Of a stretch of DNA of 37,884 nt, positions 25,363 to 34,162 are shown one piece after another (within the stretch, counting starts at the first letter, position 1; each line of letters starts with the position of its first letter). This stretch comes from Bacillota bacterium (GTDB lineage Bacteria > Bacillota > Clostridia > Acetivibrionales > DSM-2933). The position numbers were made by a program, and so were the translations under genes. The notes below the pieces were generated by a model. That model ran no database searches and was not told where the DNA came from. It was given only the letters and a program-made list of their open reading frames with translations. The DNA lies in assembly GCA_023430975.1 (NCBI GenBank), contig JAEYYB010000030.1, positions 1-37,884 of the forward strand, read 5' to 3'.

Positions 25363-26859
25363 ATGAATTCAAAAGATATTATTGCAAGAAGTCGTAAGGA
25401 ATCCGATGCCTTTTCACTAAAATGTATGAAATTCTGTGCAGTTCTTGCTGTAATTGACTTTATCCTTCTGGCAATTAACAAAAAAGGAAACACAGATGCC
25501 GGAGATAATTTAATCCTTCTATCCGCAGCAGCCGCATTAATTCCGTTTTTATATTATAAACTCTCGAAAGACAAGCAAAATTTTGTTTTTATTCTGCTGA
25601 TAGCTACAGAACTTATTTCTATTGGATTATACGTGAGCTCCTGGATCTATGCGGCACCGGCACTGCTACTTCCATTTGTTATCGGAACAATGTATTATGA
25701 TTCGAAAATTCTAAAAAAACTGCTGTTTATTAAGATTCCAACTCTAATAGCTACGTCATTTTTATTGTATTTTCTATATAAAGGAAATGTTATTATAGAT
25801 GGTGTCATATTCACAAAGCAATTGGCTATGGGGTCGGCTGAATATTATTTAATACAGCTGATTGGGTATGGCTATCTTTTTATGTTTCTGTCAAGAAAAA
25901 CCAAAAGTGTATTAGACAATGCTTTAGAGCAAAGTGAAAACAGTGAAGCCTTATTAAAAAAGGTTATGGATAACGCCGAAAGTATAAATAAAAGCATTAA
26001 TGATTTGTACAAATACATAAATAACAGCCACGATTTAGTAACGGATATTACCAGTACAGCATATTCTATTTCTGCTAAGTCCGAAACAATGGCCGTAAAA
26101 GCTGAAGAGAGTCAAAATTATATAAATCAGATTAAGTCACATATTGATAAAACCATGGAGAATTCTACTTCTATTATAAAACTAACAAAGTCTATGAGTT
26201 CCATTACCGAAAAGAATCAGGACAATATAGATGATATAGTGAATAAAGTTAACAATATCAAAACATCCAATCAACAGACAGTCACACAATTTGAATATAT
26301 AAGGCAGAACAATCTAAAAATAAATGAGGCACTTAAGATTATAAATGCTGTGTCAGAACAAACTAATCTTTTGGCACTAAATGCTTCTATTGAAGCTGCC
26401 CGGGCTGGAGAAGCAGGAAAAGGATTTGCAGTTGTAGCAACGGAAATCAGGAAGCTGGCAGACCAGTCTAATGCTTCTGCAAAAAACATTACAGATATTT
26501 TGAGTAAAATGAGTGCCGGAACAAATCAATCTATAGAAGCTGTTAATTTTACAGAAGCAAATATCCATGCTACCATTGAACTTTTGGAAAATACCAAGGG
26601 GGACTTTTCGAAAATGTTTAGCTGTCAGAAATCTGTTATAGATGAAATAATGAACTCGGAAAACCTTATACAACAACTGGAAGATTATGTTCAAAATGTG
26701 AAATCAGTCTTGGGAGAGACCCTTTCTGAATTTAAGACTACTTCATCAAATATATCAGGTGTTTCCAGTGTTTTGGATGAGCTTAATAAATCCTTCAAAA
26801 CAATTGCTGATTTTGCAAAAGATGTTCAATCAAGCTCCAATAGCCTCATAGAATCTTAA
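25363..26859 (+). CDS. Methyl-accepting chemotaxis protein with multi-helix membrane N-terminus
   Basis: 498 residues. The first 190 hold about six closely spaced membrane helices (from MKFCAVLAVIDFILLAI to YLIQLIGYGYLFMFL) with almost no extracellular loop, and there is no Cache or HAMP domain. The rest is a standard signalling coiled coil with hairpin tip EQTNLLALNASIEAARAGEA. It should couple to CheA/CheW but sense something within the membrane or its potential. GGAGG (25352-25356) precedes the ATG. The upstream region contains GTCGATAT at about 25319-25326, which recalls a sigma-D -10 element, but the -35 is poor. Confidence 0.9.
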   Translation: MNSKDIIARSRKESDAFSLKCMKFCAVLAVIDFILLAINKKGNTDAGDNLILLSAAAALIPFLYYKLSKDKQNFVFILLIATELISIGLYVSSWIYAAPALLLPFVIGTMYYDSKILKKLLFIKIPTLIATSFLLYFLYKGNVIIDGVIFTKQLAMGSAEYYLIQLIGYGYLFMFLSRKTKSVLDNALEQSENSEALLKKVMDNAESINKSINDLYKYINNSHDLVTDITSTAYSISAKSETMAVKAEESQNYINQIKSHIDKTMENSTSIIKLTKSMSSITEKNQDNIDDIVNKVNNIKTSNQQTVTQFEYIRQNNLKINEALKIINAVSEQTNLLALNASIEAARAGEAGKGFAVVATEIRKLADQSNASAKNITDILSKMSAGTNQSIEAVNFTEANIHATIELLENTKGDFSKMFSCQKSVIDEIMNSENLIQQLEDYVQNVKSVLGETLSEFKTTSSNISGVSSVLDELNKSFKTIADFAKDVQSSSNSLIES

Positions 26860-26881
26860 TGAACAGTAATGCTATTTTCGA

Positions 26882-26913
26882 AAGGACACATTGAACTTTT
26901 TCAATCTGTCCTT
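26882..26913 (+). terminator. Hairpin after the second chemoreceptor
   Basis: AAGGACA pairs with TGTCCTT, with an inner ATTGA/TCAAT stem. It is about 25 bp after the stop. A T-rich tail is weak. Confidence 0.4.
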
Positions 26914-26989
26914 ATTAATGTTCTCCTTAACATCACCCGATAATACTTGGAATCTCCCGGCTAAAGAAATATTAATATTGAAATAAAAA

Positions 26990-27024
26990 AGAATTGCTGG
27001 TAAATGATTGCTACCAGCAATTCT
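26990..27024. terminator. Bidirectional terminator between convergent genes
   Basis: The 13-bp stem AGAATTGCTGGTA / TACCAGCAATTCT has a 9-base loop, an A-run on the left and a T-rich tail on the right. It lies between the rightward chemoreceptor and a leftward gene. Confidence 0.8.
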
Positions 27025-27063
27025 AATTTTAAAAAATATATTAAATTACAAAAACACCCCAAA

Positions 27064-28002
27064 TCATAGGTCTAAATGGTACTCCTTTATATTTTTGATA
27101 GGACAACCTTTAATAAAATAGCTTTTAATAGTATCAGGAAGACTATTAACTACTGACTGTATATTTGCATTTAAAAGAGAGTAATCACAGTATGTCTGCA
27201 GGTGAGCACTTATGTTCAGTTTTTTAGTGTTTTTGCGAAGTTGAGTTAATATAACAAAATCTGGTGATGTATTTTGTACAAATTCTATACCATTTAGCAT
27301 CCAGAATAACCACTGGGAACCGATGTCGGAGTGATCGATCTTTGCATTACTTAACGAATACTGGAATGGACCAAGTACCAATCCGGCATTTGATTTAGCC
27401 TTTGCTGATACCTCGGCAGTTTTCATCAAACTTGCAGCCTCAATATTAGGATTAGTTGCAAACTGAAAGTTCTCATCAATATTGATAGCAACAGAACCGT
27501 TAGTATGAATAAAGTACATATGCTTTTTATCAGGCAATATTTGAAATACTTTTGGATATCTTTGAGGATCATCAGGATCAGCATGAAAATCAATAATAGC
27601 TTCAAGTTTATTGAAGGCCCAGCCACTCTTTTTTATAAATTCAATAGGGAAACGAATCCAGTAAAAGTCATAATCTTCTGAAAATTGACTGAAAATGTGG
27701 GGAATATTCCGCTTCTTATCAATAAAATCTTTGTCGGTTATTTTATAAACTTCAGGCTCATTAGCAAAAGAAGCTCTGTCCTCTGCAAAAGTTCGGATTA
27801 TATCACCTTCAAAAGACTTGGGTAAAACTTCTGATGATAGAGTATTATAATTAGATGAAGCAGTTGTGTTGTCAGGCTTTAAATTTCCACTCAGAACAGG
27901 CTTTTTGTCTTTTAGCTCATCGGCAAGTTTGGCAGCTTCATTTATCAATGCATCTCTATCAATATTGCTTAAGTCTACAGAGAAATCATATGTTTTAAAC
28001 AT
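27064..28002 (-). CDS. Hypothetical protein of about 312 residues
   Basis: I do not recognise this protein. The start is placed at the ATG at 28002 because AGGAG lies ten bases upstream on the minus strand; the first ATG at 28023 has no such site. There is no signal peptide or membrane helix. The N-terminal third is polar and contains an acidic, Ser/Thr-rich segment; the middle has aromatic beta-like runs (FYWIRFPIEFI) and a DFHADPDDPQ motif; the rest is mixed. Upstream lies the first 97-bp palindrome, in what should be its promoter or leader. It is convergent with the chemoreceptor and separate from its other neighbours. Confidence 0.7.
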   Translation of the reverse strand: MFKTYDFSVDLSNIDRDALINEAAKLADELKDKKPVLSGNLKPDNTTASSNYNTLSSEVLPKSFEGDIIRTFAEDRASFANEPEVYKITDKDFIDKKRNIPHIFSQFSEDYDFYWIRFPIEFIKKSGWAFNKLEAIIDFHADPDDPQRYPKVFQILPDKKHMYFIHTNGSVAINIDENFQFATNPNIEAASLMKTAEVSAKAKSNAGLVLGPFQYSLSNAKIDHSDIGSQWLFWMLNGIEFVQNTSPDFVILTQLRKNTKKLNISAHLQTYCDYSLLNANIQSVVNSLPDTIKSYFIKGCPIKNIKEYHLDL

Positions 28003-28034
28003 GTTTACAAAGCTCCTCTCCATGTATATTCTAT

Positions 28035-28131
28035 ATGAAAAGTCTTAATAATCTTACATTTGTCAGAGCAAATAACGAACGCTTTTACGGGATTTGCGAT
28101 AGACAAATGTAAAAGATTATTCACTTTTCAT
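28035..28131. repeat. 97-bp palindromic repeat, copy 1
   Basis: Terminal arms ATGAAAAGT (28035-28043) and ACTTTTCAT (28123-28131) are perfect complements. The inner arms (AATCTTACATTTGTC against GACAAATGTAAAAGATT) pair with few mismatches, and the centre contains GCAAAT/ATTTGC. About 90% identical to copy 2. Confidence 0.75.
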
Positions 28132-28222
28132 GTATAATATAATTTATCGGTATATATTGTATTTTGATTAATTACATATTAAATACATTGGAGGACATGT
28201 CTTAAGTGTGACACAATGTTAG

Positions 28223-28319
28223 ATTAAAAGTCTTAATAATCTTACATTTGTCAGAGCAAATAACGAACGGTTCAACGGGATTTGCGACAGACAAATGTAG
28301 GAGAATAATCACTTTTAAT
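28223..28319. repeat. 97-bp palindromic repeat, copy 2
   Basis: Same length, orientation and layout as copy 1, 91 bp further on. Outer arms are ATTAAAAGT (28223-28231) and ACTTTTAAT (28311-28319). The differences are concentrated in the loop and the right arm. No target-site duplication is obvious. Between the copies lies only AT-rich DNA with a GGAGG followed by a three-codon ATG frame. Confidence 0.75.
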
Positions 28320-28329
28320 ATACATTAAA

Positions 28330-28608
28330 TTATTTATGAGATTTTCTATATAGATCAAGTGCTGCCGGGAACATTAGTGATATAATGCTTCCGCCTATGG
28401 CAAGCATAGCAAGTATTATATCCCCCAATCCTTCCATGCCATCTGAAAACCATCTGGCTTTAACTATGAAAATTACCCCTGATGAAAATAATATTATGCC
28501 AGGTACGTATTTTGGTATACGCTTGCTCTTCTCAAATCTGTATATAAGAACTGATATGCCTGAAAAGACTATTCCTATTATCAATATATATAATATAAAT
28601 TGGACCAT
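28330..28608 (-). CDS. Small membrane protein of unknown function
   Basis: 92 residues with about three membrane helices: near 3-24 (FILYILIIGIVFSGISVLI), 34-50 (YVPGIILFSSGVIFIV) and 60-82 (GLGDIILAMLAIGGSIISL). The ribosome site is AGGTG. No enzyme motif is visible. It is a stand-alone leftward gene, divergent from the LysM gene, with the palindromic copy 2 just beyond its stop. Confidence 0.7.
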   Translation of the reverse strand: MVQFILYILIIGIVFSGISVLIYRFEKSKRIPKYVPGIILFSSGVIFIVKARWFSDGMEGLGDIILAMLAIGGSIISLMFPAALDLYRKSHK

Positions 28609-28761
28609 TGTTTGTCACCTACCATTTCTTCCTGATATTATTTTACCCTAATAATCTAAAAAAGTATCAGATTTCATGTTTAGAAATTTATAAACCAAAT
28701 TAGCATCTTTATAATATATTATATAAAAAGTTAATAAACTCTATCAGGGGAGGTAGCAATT

Positions 28762-29322
28762 ATGCCAAGAGTACCACAAAACTGTCCTCCTGCATTTCTT
28801 GGGAGATATACCGTACTTCCAGGTGATACATTTTATGCTATTTCACAAATGTTCAGAGTAAGAATAGAAGCACTTGCAGCTAATAATCCTCATATTTCAA
28901 ATCCAAATATCTTATTCCCAGGGGATATTCTTTGTGTGCCAGGCCTGATTCCTTATCCATGCTGTATTCGTTTACAGCCCCAAGATCGGGTACCGTTTGG
29001 TACTGGGGGAGTGGCGTATATAAACTTTGCTCCTAGAGGAGGGCAAGCGGTAAGTTTTATGGCAACATTGCCGCAACCCACATTCTTTGGTAATTATAAT
29101 ATGTATACAGGGGATATATTCATACCTGGGATTGGAGGTTTTGGAAACCAGATGTTTCCTAGTCCGGAGGATCCGCCAACGTGGTCAACAAGGGTAGAAC
29201 TTCCCACTGTTGCATCAATAACATTAAACTCACGATTGGCAATTAGTACATTCAATTCTTTAACTGGAGCAACAGGATCGGTAATAGTTATAGGAACCAT
29301 CAGGGAAGGAATCTGCTTGTAG
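28762..29322 (+). CDS. LysM-domain protein
   Basis: 186 residues. A LysM domain at about 15-60 (YTVLPGDTFYAIS ... NILFPGDILCVPG) binds peptidoglycan or chitin-like glycans. A beta-rich domain of about 120 residues follows. No signal peptide is present, as in several LysM proteins of spore coats and spore cortex in Clostridia and Bacilli, so a spore role is possible, but export by another route cannot be excluded. Strong ribosome site (GGGGAGG) before ATG 28762. Confidence 0.85.
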   Translation: MPRVPQNCPPAFLGRYTVLPGDTFYAISQMFRVRIEALAANNPHISNPNILFPGDILCVPGLIPYPCCIRLQPQDRVPFGTGGVAYINFAPRGGQAVSFMATLPQPTFFGNYNMYTGDIFIPGIGGFGNQMFPSPEDPPTWSTRVELPTVASITLNSRLAISTFNSLTGATGSVIVIGTIREGICL

Positions 29323-29375
29323 TTGAAACTTGTATCTGTTCCCTTCAAGGCTATTGAGAGTAGTAAATATAGTAT

Positions 29376-29868
29376 TTATTGAGTTTTAAGACTAAACCAA
29401 AAGGTGCTGCTTTTTCCGTTGAGTGAAGATTCCACACCATATTCGCCACCATGCAGCTCGATTGTCTATTACTTCAACTCGTACATATTCCTCTGATACA
29501 ATTTGCCGAATGGTTATAGTTTTATAATAGCCTGTGAAGTTAATGGCATTGACCAAAAGGTTATAAAAGGCTTGGTTTATATTGACTTCATCAGCTGAAA
29601 TAATAACCTCATGTTCATATGTAAATGTAATCTTATAGCCGTCTTTTTTAACTAGCTCTGCAATCCACAAGGTTGTTATATTTATACTTTGTGTAATATT
29701 AAAGGGAACTTTATTTAGTTTATGTACTCCAGAATTTAATTTAGATATGTCAAGCACATCATTAACAAGGGATGTGAGTCTAAGTGTTTCATCCATGGTA
29801 ATCCAGGTCTGTTCCTATGTAATTCCACCTTTTTTAGTTCTTCTGATGCAGTGTTTAGGGTATATGAA
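29376..29868 (-). pseudogene. Truncated, frameshifted histidine kinase
   Basis: Three pieces in different frames read as parts of a sensor histidine kinase. On the minus strand from about 29868: FSQISYTLNTASEELKKVELHRN. Then, from 29796: MDETLRLTSLVNDVLDISKLNSG, the end of the dimerisation domain, and the N-box NINQAFYNLLVNAIN. After RVEVIDN the frame shifts and ends in HGGEYGVESSLNGKSSTFWFSL with a stop at 29376-29378. The His phosphoacceptor segment and the D and G1 boxes are gone, so at least two deletions occurred. It cannot be active as a kinase. No response regulator is nearby. Confidence 0.75.
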
Positions 29869-29934
29869 ATTTGTGAGAAATTGTATAGAGATGTTTAGAA
29901 TATGATATAACGATAAATAAAGAAATGATATTTT

Positions 29935-29969
29935 AAGTAGTCCCGCATTAATCGCATGCAGGACTACTT
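29935..29969 (-). terminator. Terminator of the GH44 gene
   Basis: An imperfect hairpin of AAGTAGTCC and GGACTACTT with inner GCAT/ATGC pairing. On the minus strand it lies about 16 bp after the stop. Confidence 0.65.
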
Positions 29970-29984
29970 TTCTAATGTCTGGAA

Positions 29985-32084
29985 TCAGCCTTGGTTATAA
30001 CTTTCAGATGTGGCGTTAAAGTGCTTTGCAATACATATAACATCAGACATGTTTATGGCATCATCTAAATTAAAGTCACAGCTGGCATTAAAGTCTTGAG
30101 CTCCTTTTGTAGAATTGAAGCACTTGGCGAGTTCCACTATATCAGTCATATTTATTGCACCATCTGCCTTTGTGTTTATAGGAATATCACCAGCCCATAT
30201 TTCGAGGGGAACATCCTTTGAACCCATTTGACTGTTTGTACTTCCTGAGACATTGGATATGATCCTTGACAGGTAGCCGGCCTTTGATATCTGTACATTA
30301 TATGAAGATGTCTTTGAAGGCACATTATCAATTTTAAAATAACCACTGCTATCTGTAGCTGTACCAAAGGTTGTGCCTGGAATTTCAACCTTGAATCCTG
30401 CTTTTATGGAAGCGTTGGCTGAAGTGACTGATGGATTGATGTAGCCCGATAAGGATATGGTTGGGGCAACAGGTGATCCTTCAAGGACAATATGGTATGC
30501 TGATAGGGCAGGGAGGGTATATGTAAACTTGTTGCCTGTTATTGAAGTTATACCTGTACGTTGTGTTATAGTTGAACTGCTTGAATCAAAGCCACAGACA
30601 CTGCCTGTTTTGTAGCTTGATTTACTGTTAATTGTAAAATTAAAGTTTGCAACACTATCATAACTTTTGTTCATTACCACTATATGAAGCTTGTTGTCAC
30701 TGCTTCCAACAATGGATGCATAAACTGAGCTGTTGGTAATATCAGATGTATCACATTTAACACTTGAATCTCCATATTTAGAGCCTTTACCGTCATAGTT
30801 CCTATAAAGATTAAATCCGGAAGCAGTATATGATCCGCCGCCCCAGATGTTTGCAGCATACACGCCGTATTTACCGAAGATACCTAATACATCTGCTTGT
30901 GCAATTCCACCGGTTATATGATTATCAGCACCATAGGAATACTCGGTGAAAGCAAGTTTGGTACCTGGATAATATTTGTCAATTGAGGTTTTAATGTTCG
31001 GAATGATCGGGAGGAATTGACTGAACCATTGGGCAATCCAGCTATCTTCCTTATATGTTGTATCCCACAAAGTACGTGGTGCCTGAAGGCGGGCTTTATT
31101 ACAGTCTATGTTTGTAGTATCGTTGGTTGTGATTCTTAATCCGCCGCCCTGAGCTTCCGGGTACCAGTGGAGATCAAGAACATCAAGGAGTCTTTTTCCC
31201 TCTGAGTCCGAAGATTTTTTCATATTGTCAAGATAATAGTCAAGAAACCATTTATAGCTGCCTTTAACGGATTCCCAATCAGGTGCAGTCTGAAAATCAT
31301 AATATGCTCCAAAGCCATAGAGTACTGCTCCAAAGACTTCAGCAGCTGGGTCAAGCTTTTTCACAACTTTGGAAAGCTCTATGTTTTTATTGAGAATTTC
31401 TGAACAGGTTGGTTGATTTGGGTGGATTCTTGCATGTGTGTGCGGCCATAAAGCAGGTTCGTTATCAATCGCATAAGCTTTAATACCCATAGGCGTAGAT
31501 GCACTTCCATATTTATTTGTTAGAAAATTAATCAGTTCATTCATATACACATTGTCATCTGTAGTGTCTGGAGTAATGGAAAGGGAAGATCCTTTATTGA
31601 ACTTAACTTCCTTCCAGCGAGCTGACGGTGCTACTTCGGTTTCAGTAACAGTACCTTTGGAGTCAGCTGAAACATATCCTGCAGCCTGCAGGGTAACTAA
31701 GGAGTATGGAATGTTTTCTGCCTGGTTCTGGTCGTGAAATGTTGTTATAACTGAGGCGGGCTGAGACCACTGCTCTTTGGGTACGTTCCCGTTACTTAAT
31801 AAAAATGTATCGCTAGAATGCTGCCAATCACTTCCGGCACTTGAGAAGTTGTTTTCCCAATTGTAGCCTGTCATTCTGTTTCCTCCAAGCCTTTTCGATG
31901 TTATTGATGCATCGTTGAAATCCCAGTTTCCGCCGTATATAAGCTGGCTTATGGGTGTTATGTCCTTGGTGGTATCAATACTTACATTAATATTGAGATT
32001 TGCAGCATTTGCAGGAGTGTATGGAATTGCTACTGTAGCCGATATTAGTGTAAATGCTACGAAAATACTTAATTTTCTGATCAT
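29985..32084 (-). CDS. Cellulosomal GH44 endoglucanase/xyloglucanase with X-module and type II dockerin
   Basis: 699 residues, secreted (signal peptide to about 27, PANA). Residues about 30-530 form a GH44 catalytic domain plus the usual beta-sandwich: acid/base Glu209 in AIDNEPALW and nucleophile Glu381 in AFTEYSYG. GH44 enzymes cut beta-1,4-glucan and xyloglucan internally. Residues about 540-627 resemble an X-module (AGFKVEI, SSGYFKIDNVP, KAGYLSRII). Residues 628-699 are a dockerin whose first Ca-loop is atypical (NTKADGAINMTD) and whose second is DFNLDDAINMSD. From memory this X-dockerin pair resembles the C-terminus of the C. thermocellum scaffoldin CipA, which is type II. Finding it on an enzyme is the Pseudobacteroides arrangement. 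A promoter is predicted at 32124-32152. Confidence 0.9.
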   Translation of the reverse strand: MIRKLSIFVAFTLISATVAIPYTPANAANLNINVSIDTTKDITPISQLIYGGNWDFNDASITSKRLGGNRMTGYNWENNFSSAGSDWQHSSDTFLLSNGNVPKEQWSQPASVITTFHDQNQAENIPYSLVTLQAAGYVSADSKGTVTETEVAPSARWKEVKFNKGSSLSITPDTTDDNVYMNELINFLTNKYGSASTPMGIKAYAIDNEPALWPHTHARIHPNQPTCSEILNKNIELSKVVKKLDPAAEVFGAVLYGFGAYYDFQTAPDWESVKGSYKWFLDYYLDNMKKSSDSEGKRLLDVLDLHWYPEAQGGGLRITTNDTTNIDCNKARLQAPRTLWDTTYKEDSWIAQWFSQFLPIIPNIKTSIDKYYPGTKLAFTEYSYGADNHITGGIAQADVLGIFGKYGVYAANIWGGGSYTASGFNLYRNYDGKGSKYGDSSVKCDTSDITNSSVYASIVGSSDNKLHIVVMNKSYDSVANFNFTINSKSSYKTGSVCGFDSSSSTITQRTGITSITGNKFTYTLPALSAYHIVLEGSPVAPTISLSGYINPSVTSANASIKAGFKVEIPGTTFGTATDSSGYFKIDNVPSKTSSYNVQISKAGYLSRIISNVSGSTNSQMGSKDVPLEIWAGDIPINTKADGAINMTDIVELAKCFNSTKGAQDFNASCDFNLDDAINMSDVICIAKHFNATSESYNQG

Positions 32085-32123
32085 ATTTTGTCCCCCTTTA
32101 GAAGATTGTACACTTTTAATATA

Positions 32124-32152
32124 ATTATAGCATTAATATTAATTAAGTTAAA
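32124..32152 (-). promoter_or_regulatory. Promoter for GH44
   Basis: On the minus strand TTTAAC (32152-32147), a 17-bp spacer and TATAAT (32129-32124) lie about 40 bp before the start of GH44. Transcription would start near 32117. Confidence 0.55.
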
Positions 32153-32347
32153 TCATGGAACATGTCTCACATAAGAGCAAGGGCAAAAGAGGTATTGGGT
32201 AAAAATTGTGCATGGTGTAAAACTGTGTCATGTTTCAATGCGACAATATAATCTCTTGTTAAAGCCAAGTTCCAAGTATTAATATTATATTATAAATATT
32301 TATTAACACTTTCATTATAGAATATAGAGAATTGTAGGAGGTGCAAA

Positions 32348-33844
32348 ATGATGGAAGAGGGTAAAAAAACTGTTGGCAAAAAGGCAATAATAATTTGGGT
32401 AGGGATTTTTTTAGCAGGCCTAATATTTTTGACTTTTGGAATTACCCATGAATCATTGTGGTACGATGAGTCATACTCAGCGGCTATAATTAACCATTCC
32501 ATTCCTGAAATTTGGTCTATCGCAGGAAGTGACAGTCATCCGCCGTTGTATTTTATTTTCCTAAAGATTTTTACAACAATTTTTGGCGATGGGGAGTTTG
32601 GATTAAGGCTTTTCTCTGTTTTAGGTGTATTGGCATTGGCAAGTCTTGGAATAGGTCCTGTAAGACGTATATTTGGAGTAAAAGCAGGTCTCATTTATTC
32701 ATTTTTGGTGATAACTCTGCCTATTAACCTATCCATGGCCCAGGAGACCAGGATGTATACATGGGCGGCATTTTTTGTTGCGGCATCAGGGTTATTTGGG
32801 TATTTGGCAGTTAGCGAAGGAAAGAAGATTAACTGGGTAAAATTTGGATTATGTACGGTTCTTGCAGCCTATACGCATTATTATGCACTCATGGCTGTAG
32901 CAATTATCAATATCATCATACTTTTATCAATTTTAATCAAGAAAAAGGATGTAATTGAACCATTCATGGTAACTGCTATAATCAGCGTCATATCTTATTT
33001 GCCGTGGATGTACTATTTGACACAGCAGGTATCCAAGGTATCGAAGGACTTCTGGATACAACCTGTCACCTTTGAAACCATAGTAAGTACACTAATTTTT
33101 CCTTATGGAAATAAGTTTTTTCCATTGATGACATTTGCTTATATATTGGCCTTTTTGTTCCAGGCTCTAATAATTTGGGGAATTATTAGAGCTGGAGTAA
33201 AGAAGTATAAAGAAGGTAAAATGGCTGTTTTGGGTGTCGTTGTATTTATACTCACACTGGCTTTCGGAGTGACAGCTTCATTTATTATAAGACCAGTGCT
33301 TGTTGAGAGATATATTGTTCCGGTAGTTGGAATAATGATAGTTGCTGCAGCCTATGGAATTTCACTTTTTAACAAGAAACCGGTTATAATAGGTGTGTGC
33401 CTTTTGATTACTGCATTATCCATTCCTCAGATTGTGGATATTTACACAAAACGTTTTAATGGCCCTATGTTTGAGGTAAAGACATATATGCAGGAAAATA
33501 TGAAAAAGGATGATATTTTCATACATACCGATGAGCATACTTTTGGAACCTTCTGTTATTATTTCCCTAGCAGTAAGCACTATTTATATTTAGAGCCTGG
33601 TACTAATGGCTATAGTGGTTATGACGCATTTAAACAAAACGGAACAAGTGGCCATGATTTCAATGAATTTATAAAGGAAAGCAGTAATGTATGGCTTGTT
33701 ACAAGAGTTAACTCTCAGGGTGAGAGCACTTTTTACGCACTATTAGGGTCAGGACAGTTAAATTCCACAGGAGTTATGAAAGACTTCATTATTGATCCTT
33801 CCTGGTATGGAGTCAAGGTGGAAAAGGTTACAGCCGGTCAGTAA
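32348..33844 (+). CDS. GT39-type (PMT_2/ArnT-like) membrane glycosyltransferase
   Basis: 498 residues with about ten membrane helices. It has the signatures of the GT-C class: WYDES (Asp40, Glu41) in the first outer loop and DSHPPLYF about 20 residues later, which together form the acceptor and metal site. Such enzymes transfer sugars from polyprenyl-phosphate sugar donors to proteins or glycans on the outer face. The C-terminal region (after about 380) is hydrophilic. It may glycosylate secreted proteins, which would suit the Thr/Pro linkers of the nearby enzymes, but that is inference. GGAGG at 32337-32341 supports ATG 32348 or 32351. A strong terminator follows. Confidence 0.85.
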   Translation: MMEEGKKTVGKKAIIIWVGIFLAGLIFLTFGITHESLWYDESYSAAIINHSIPEIWSIAGSDSHPPLYFIFLKIFTTIFGDGEFGLRLFSVLGVLALASLGIGPVRRIFGVKAGLIYSFLVITLPINLSMAQETRMYTWAAFFVAASGLFGYLAVSEGKKINWVKFGLCTVLAAYTHYYALMAVAIINIIILLSILIKKKDVIEPFMVTAIISVISYLPWMYYLTQQVSKVSKDFWIQPVTFETIVSTLIFPYGNKFFPLMTFAYILAFLFQALIIWGIIRAGVKKYKEGKMAVLGVVVFILTLAFGVTASFIIRPVLVERYIVPVVGIMIVAAAYGISLFNKKPVIIGVCLLITALSIPQIVDIYTKRFNGPMFEVKTYMQENMKKDDIFIHTDEHTFGTFCYYFPSSKHYLYLEPGTNGYSGYDAFKQNGTSGHDFNEFIKESSNVWLVTRVNSQGESTFYALLGSGQLNSTGVMKDFIIDPSWYGVKVEKVTAGQ

Positions 33845-34162
33845 TTAGAGAATGATTTAAGAATAAAAAAAGCACCTGTATGTTTTGCAATAATCATTTT
33901 ACATTTTTAATTATTACAAAACATACAGGTGCTTTTTTATTATGTAGAAAAATTTCTTGTAGGATTTTGCTGGCAAATTATTATGATGTGCAAAAAAATG
34001 CTGCATTTCAAACAGACAATATATTTACTTGAAAAAAGGGGCGAATAAGCATTAATATGATGTTAGGTTAATGAAAACCTTGAGATAAGTACAAAGAATA
34101 TCCGGATATCATTGTTTTATTTCATTTAGAATTATTATTAAACGGGTGAAAGGGGTGTTCAT
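33845..34162. other. Intergenic region before the serine hydrolase
   Basis: It contains the glycosyltransferase terminator and a candidate promoter: TTGAAA (34029-34034), 18 bp, TAATAT (34053-34058). No other structure or gene was recognised. Confidence 0.5.
33865..33938. terminator. Long bidirectional terminator after the glycosyltransferase
   Basis: A-run then AGCACCTGTATGTTTTG (from 33865) pairs with CAAAACATACAGGTGCT then T-run (to 33938), extended by AATAAT/ATTATT. The stem is well over 20 bp. Confidence 0.9.

Noticed and set aside
28035..28319. CRISPR array made of the repeated palindromes
   Set aside because: Only two copies, each 97 bp, with no short regular repeats and no cas genes.
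28385..28651. Rightward frame opposite the small membrane protein
   Set aside because: The leftward frame has the ribosome site and clear membrane helices; this one has neither.
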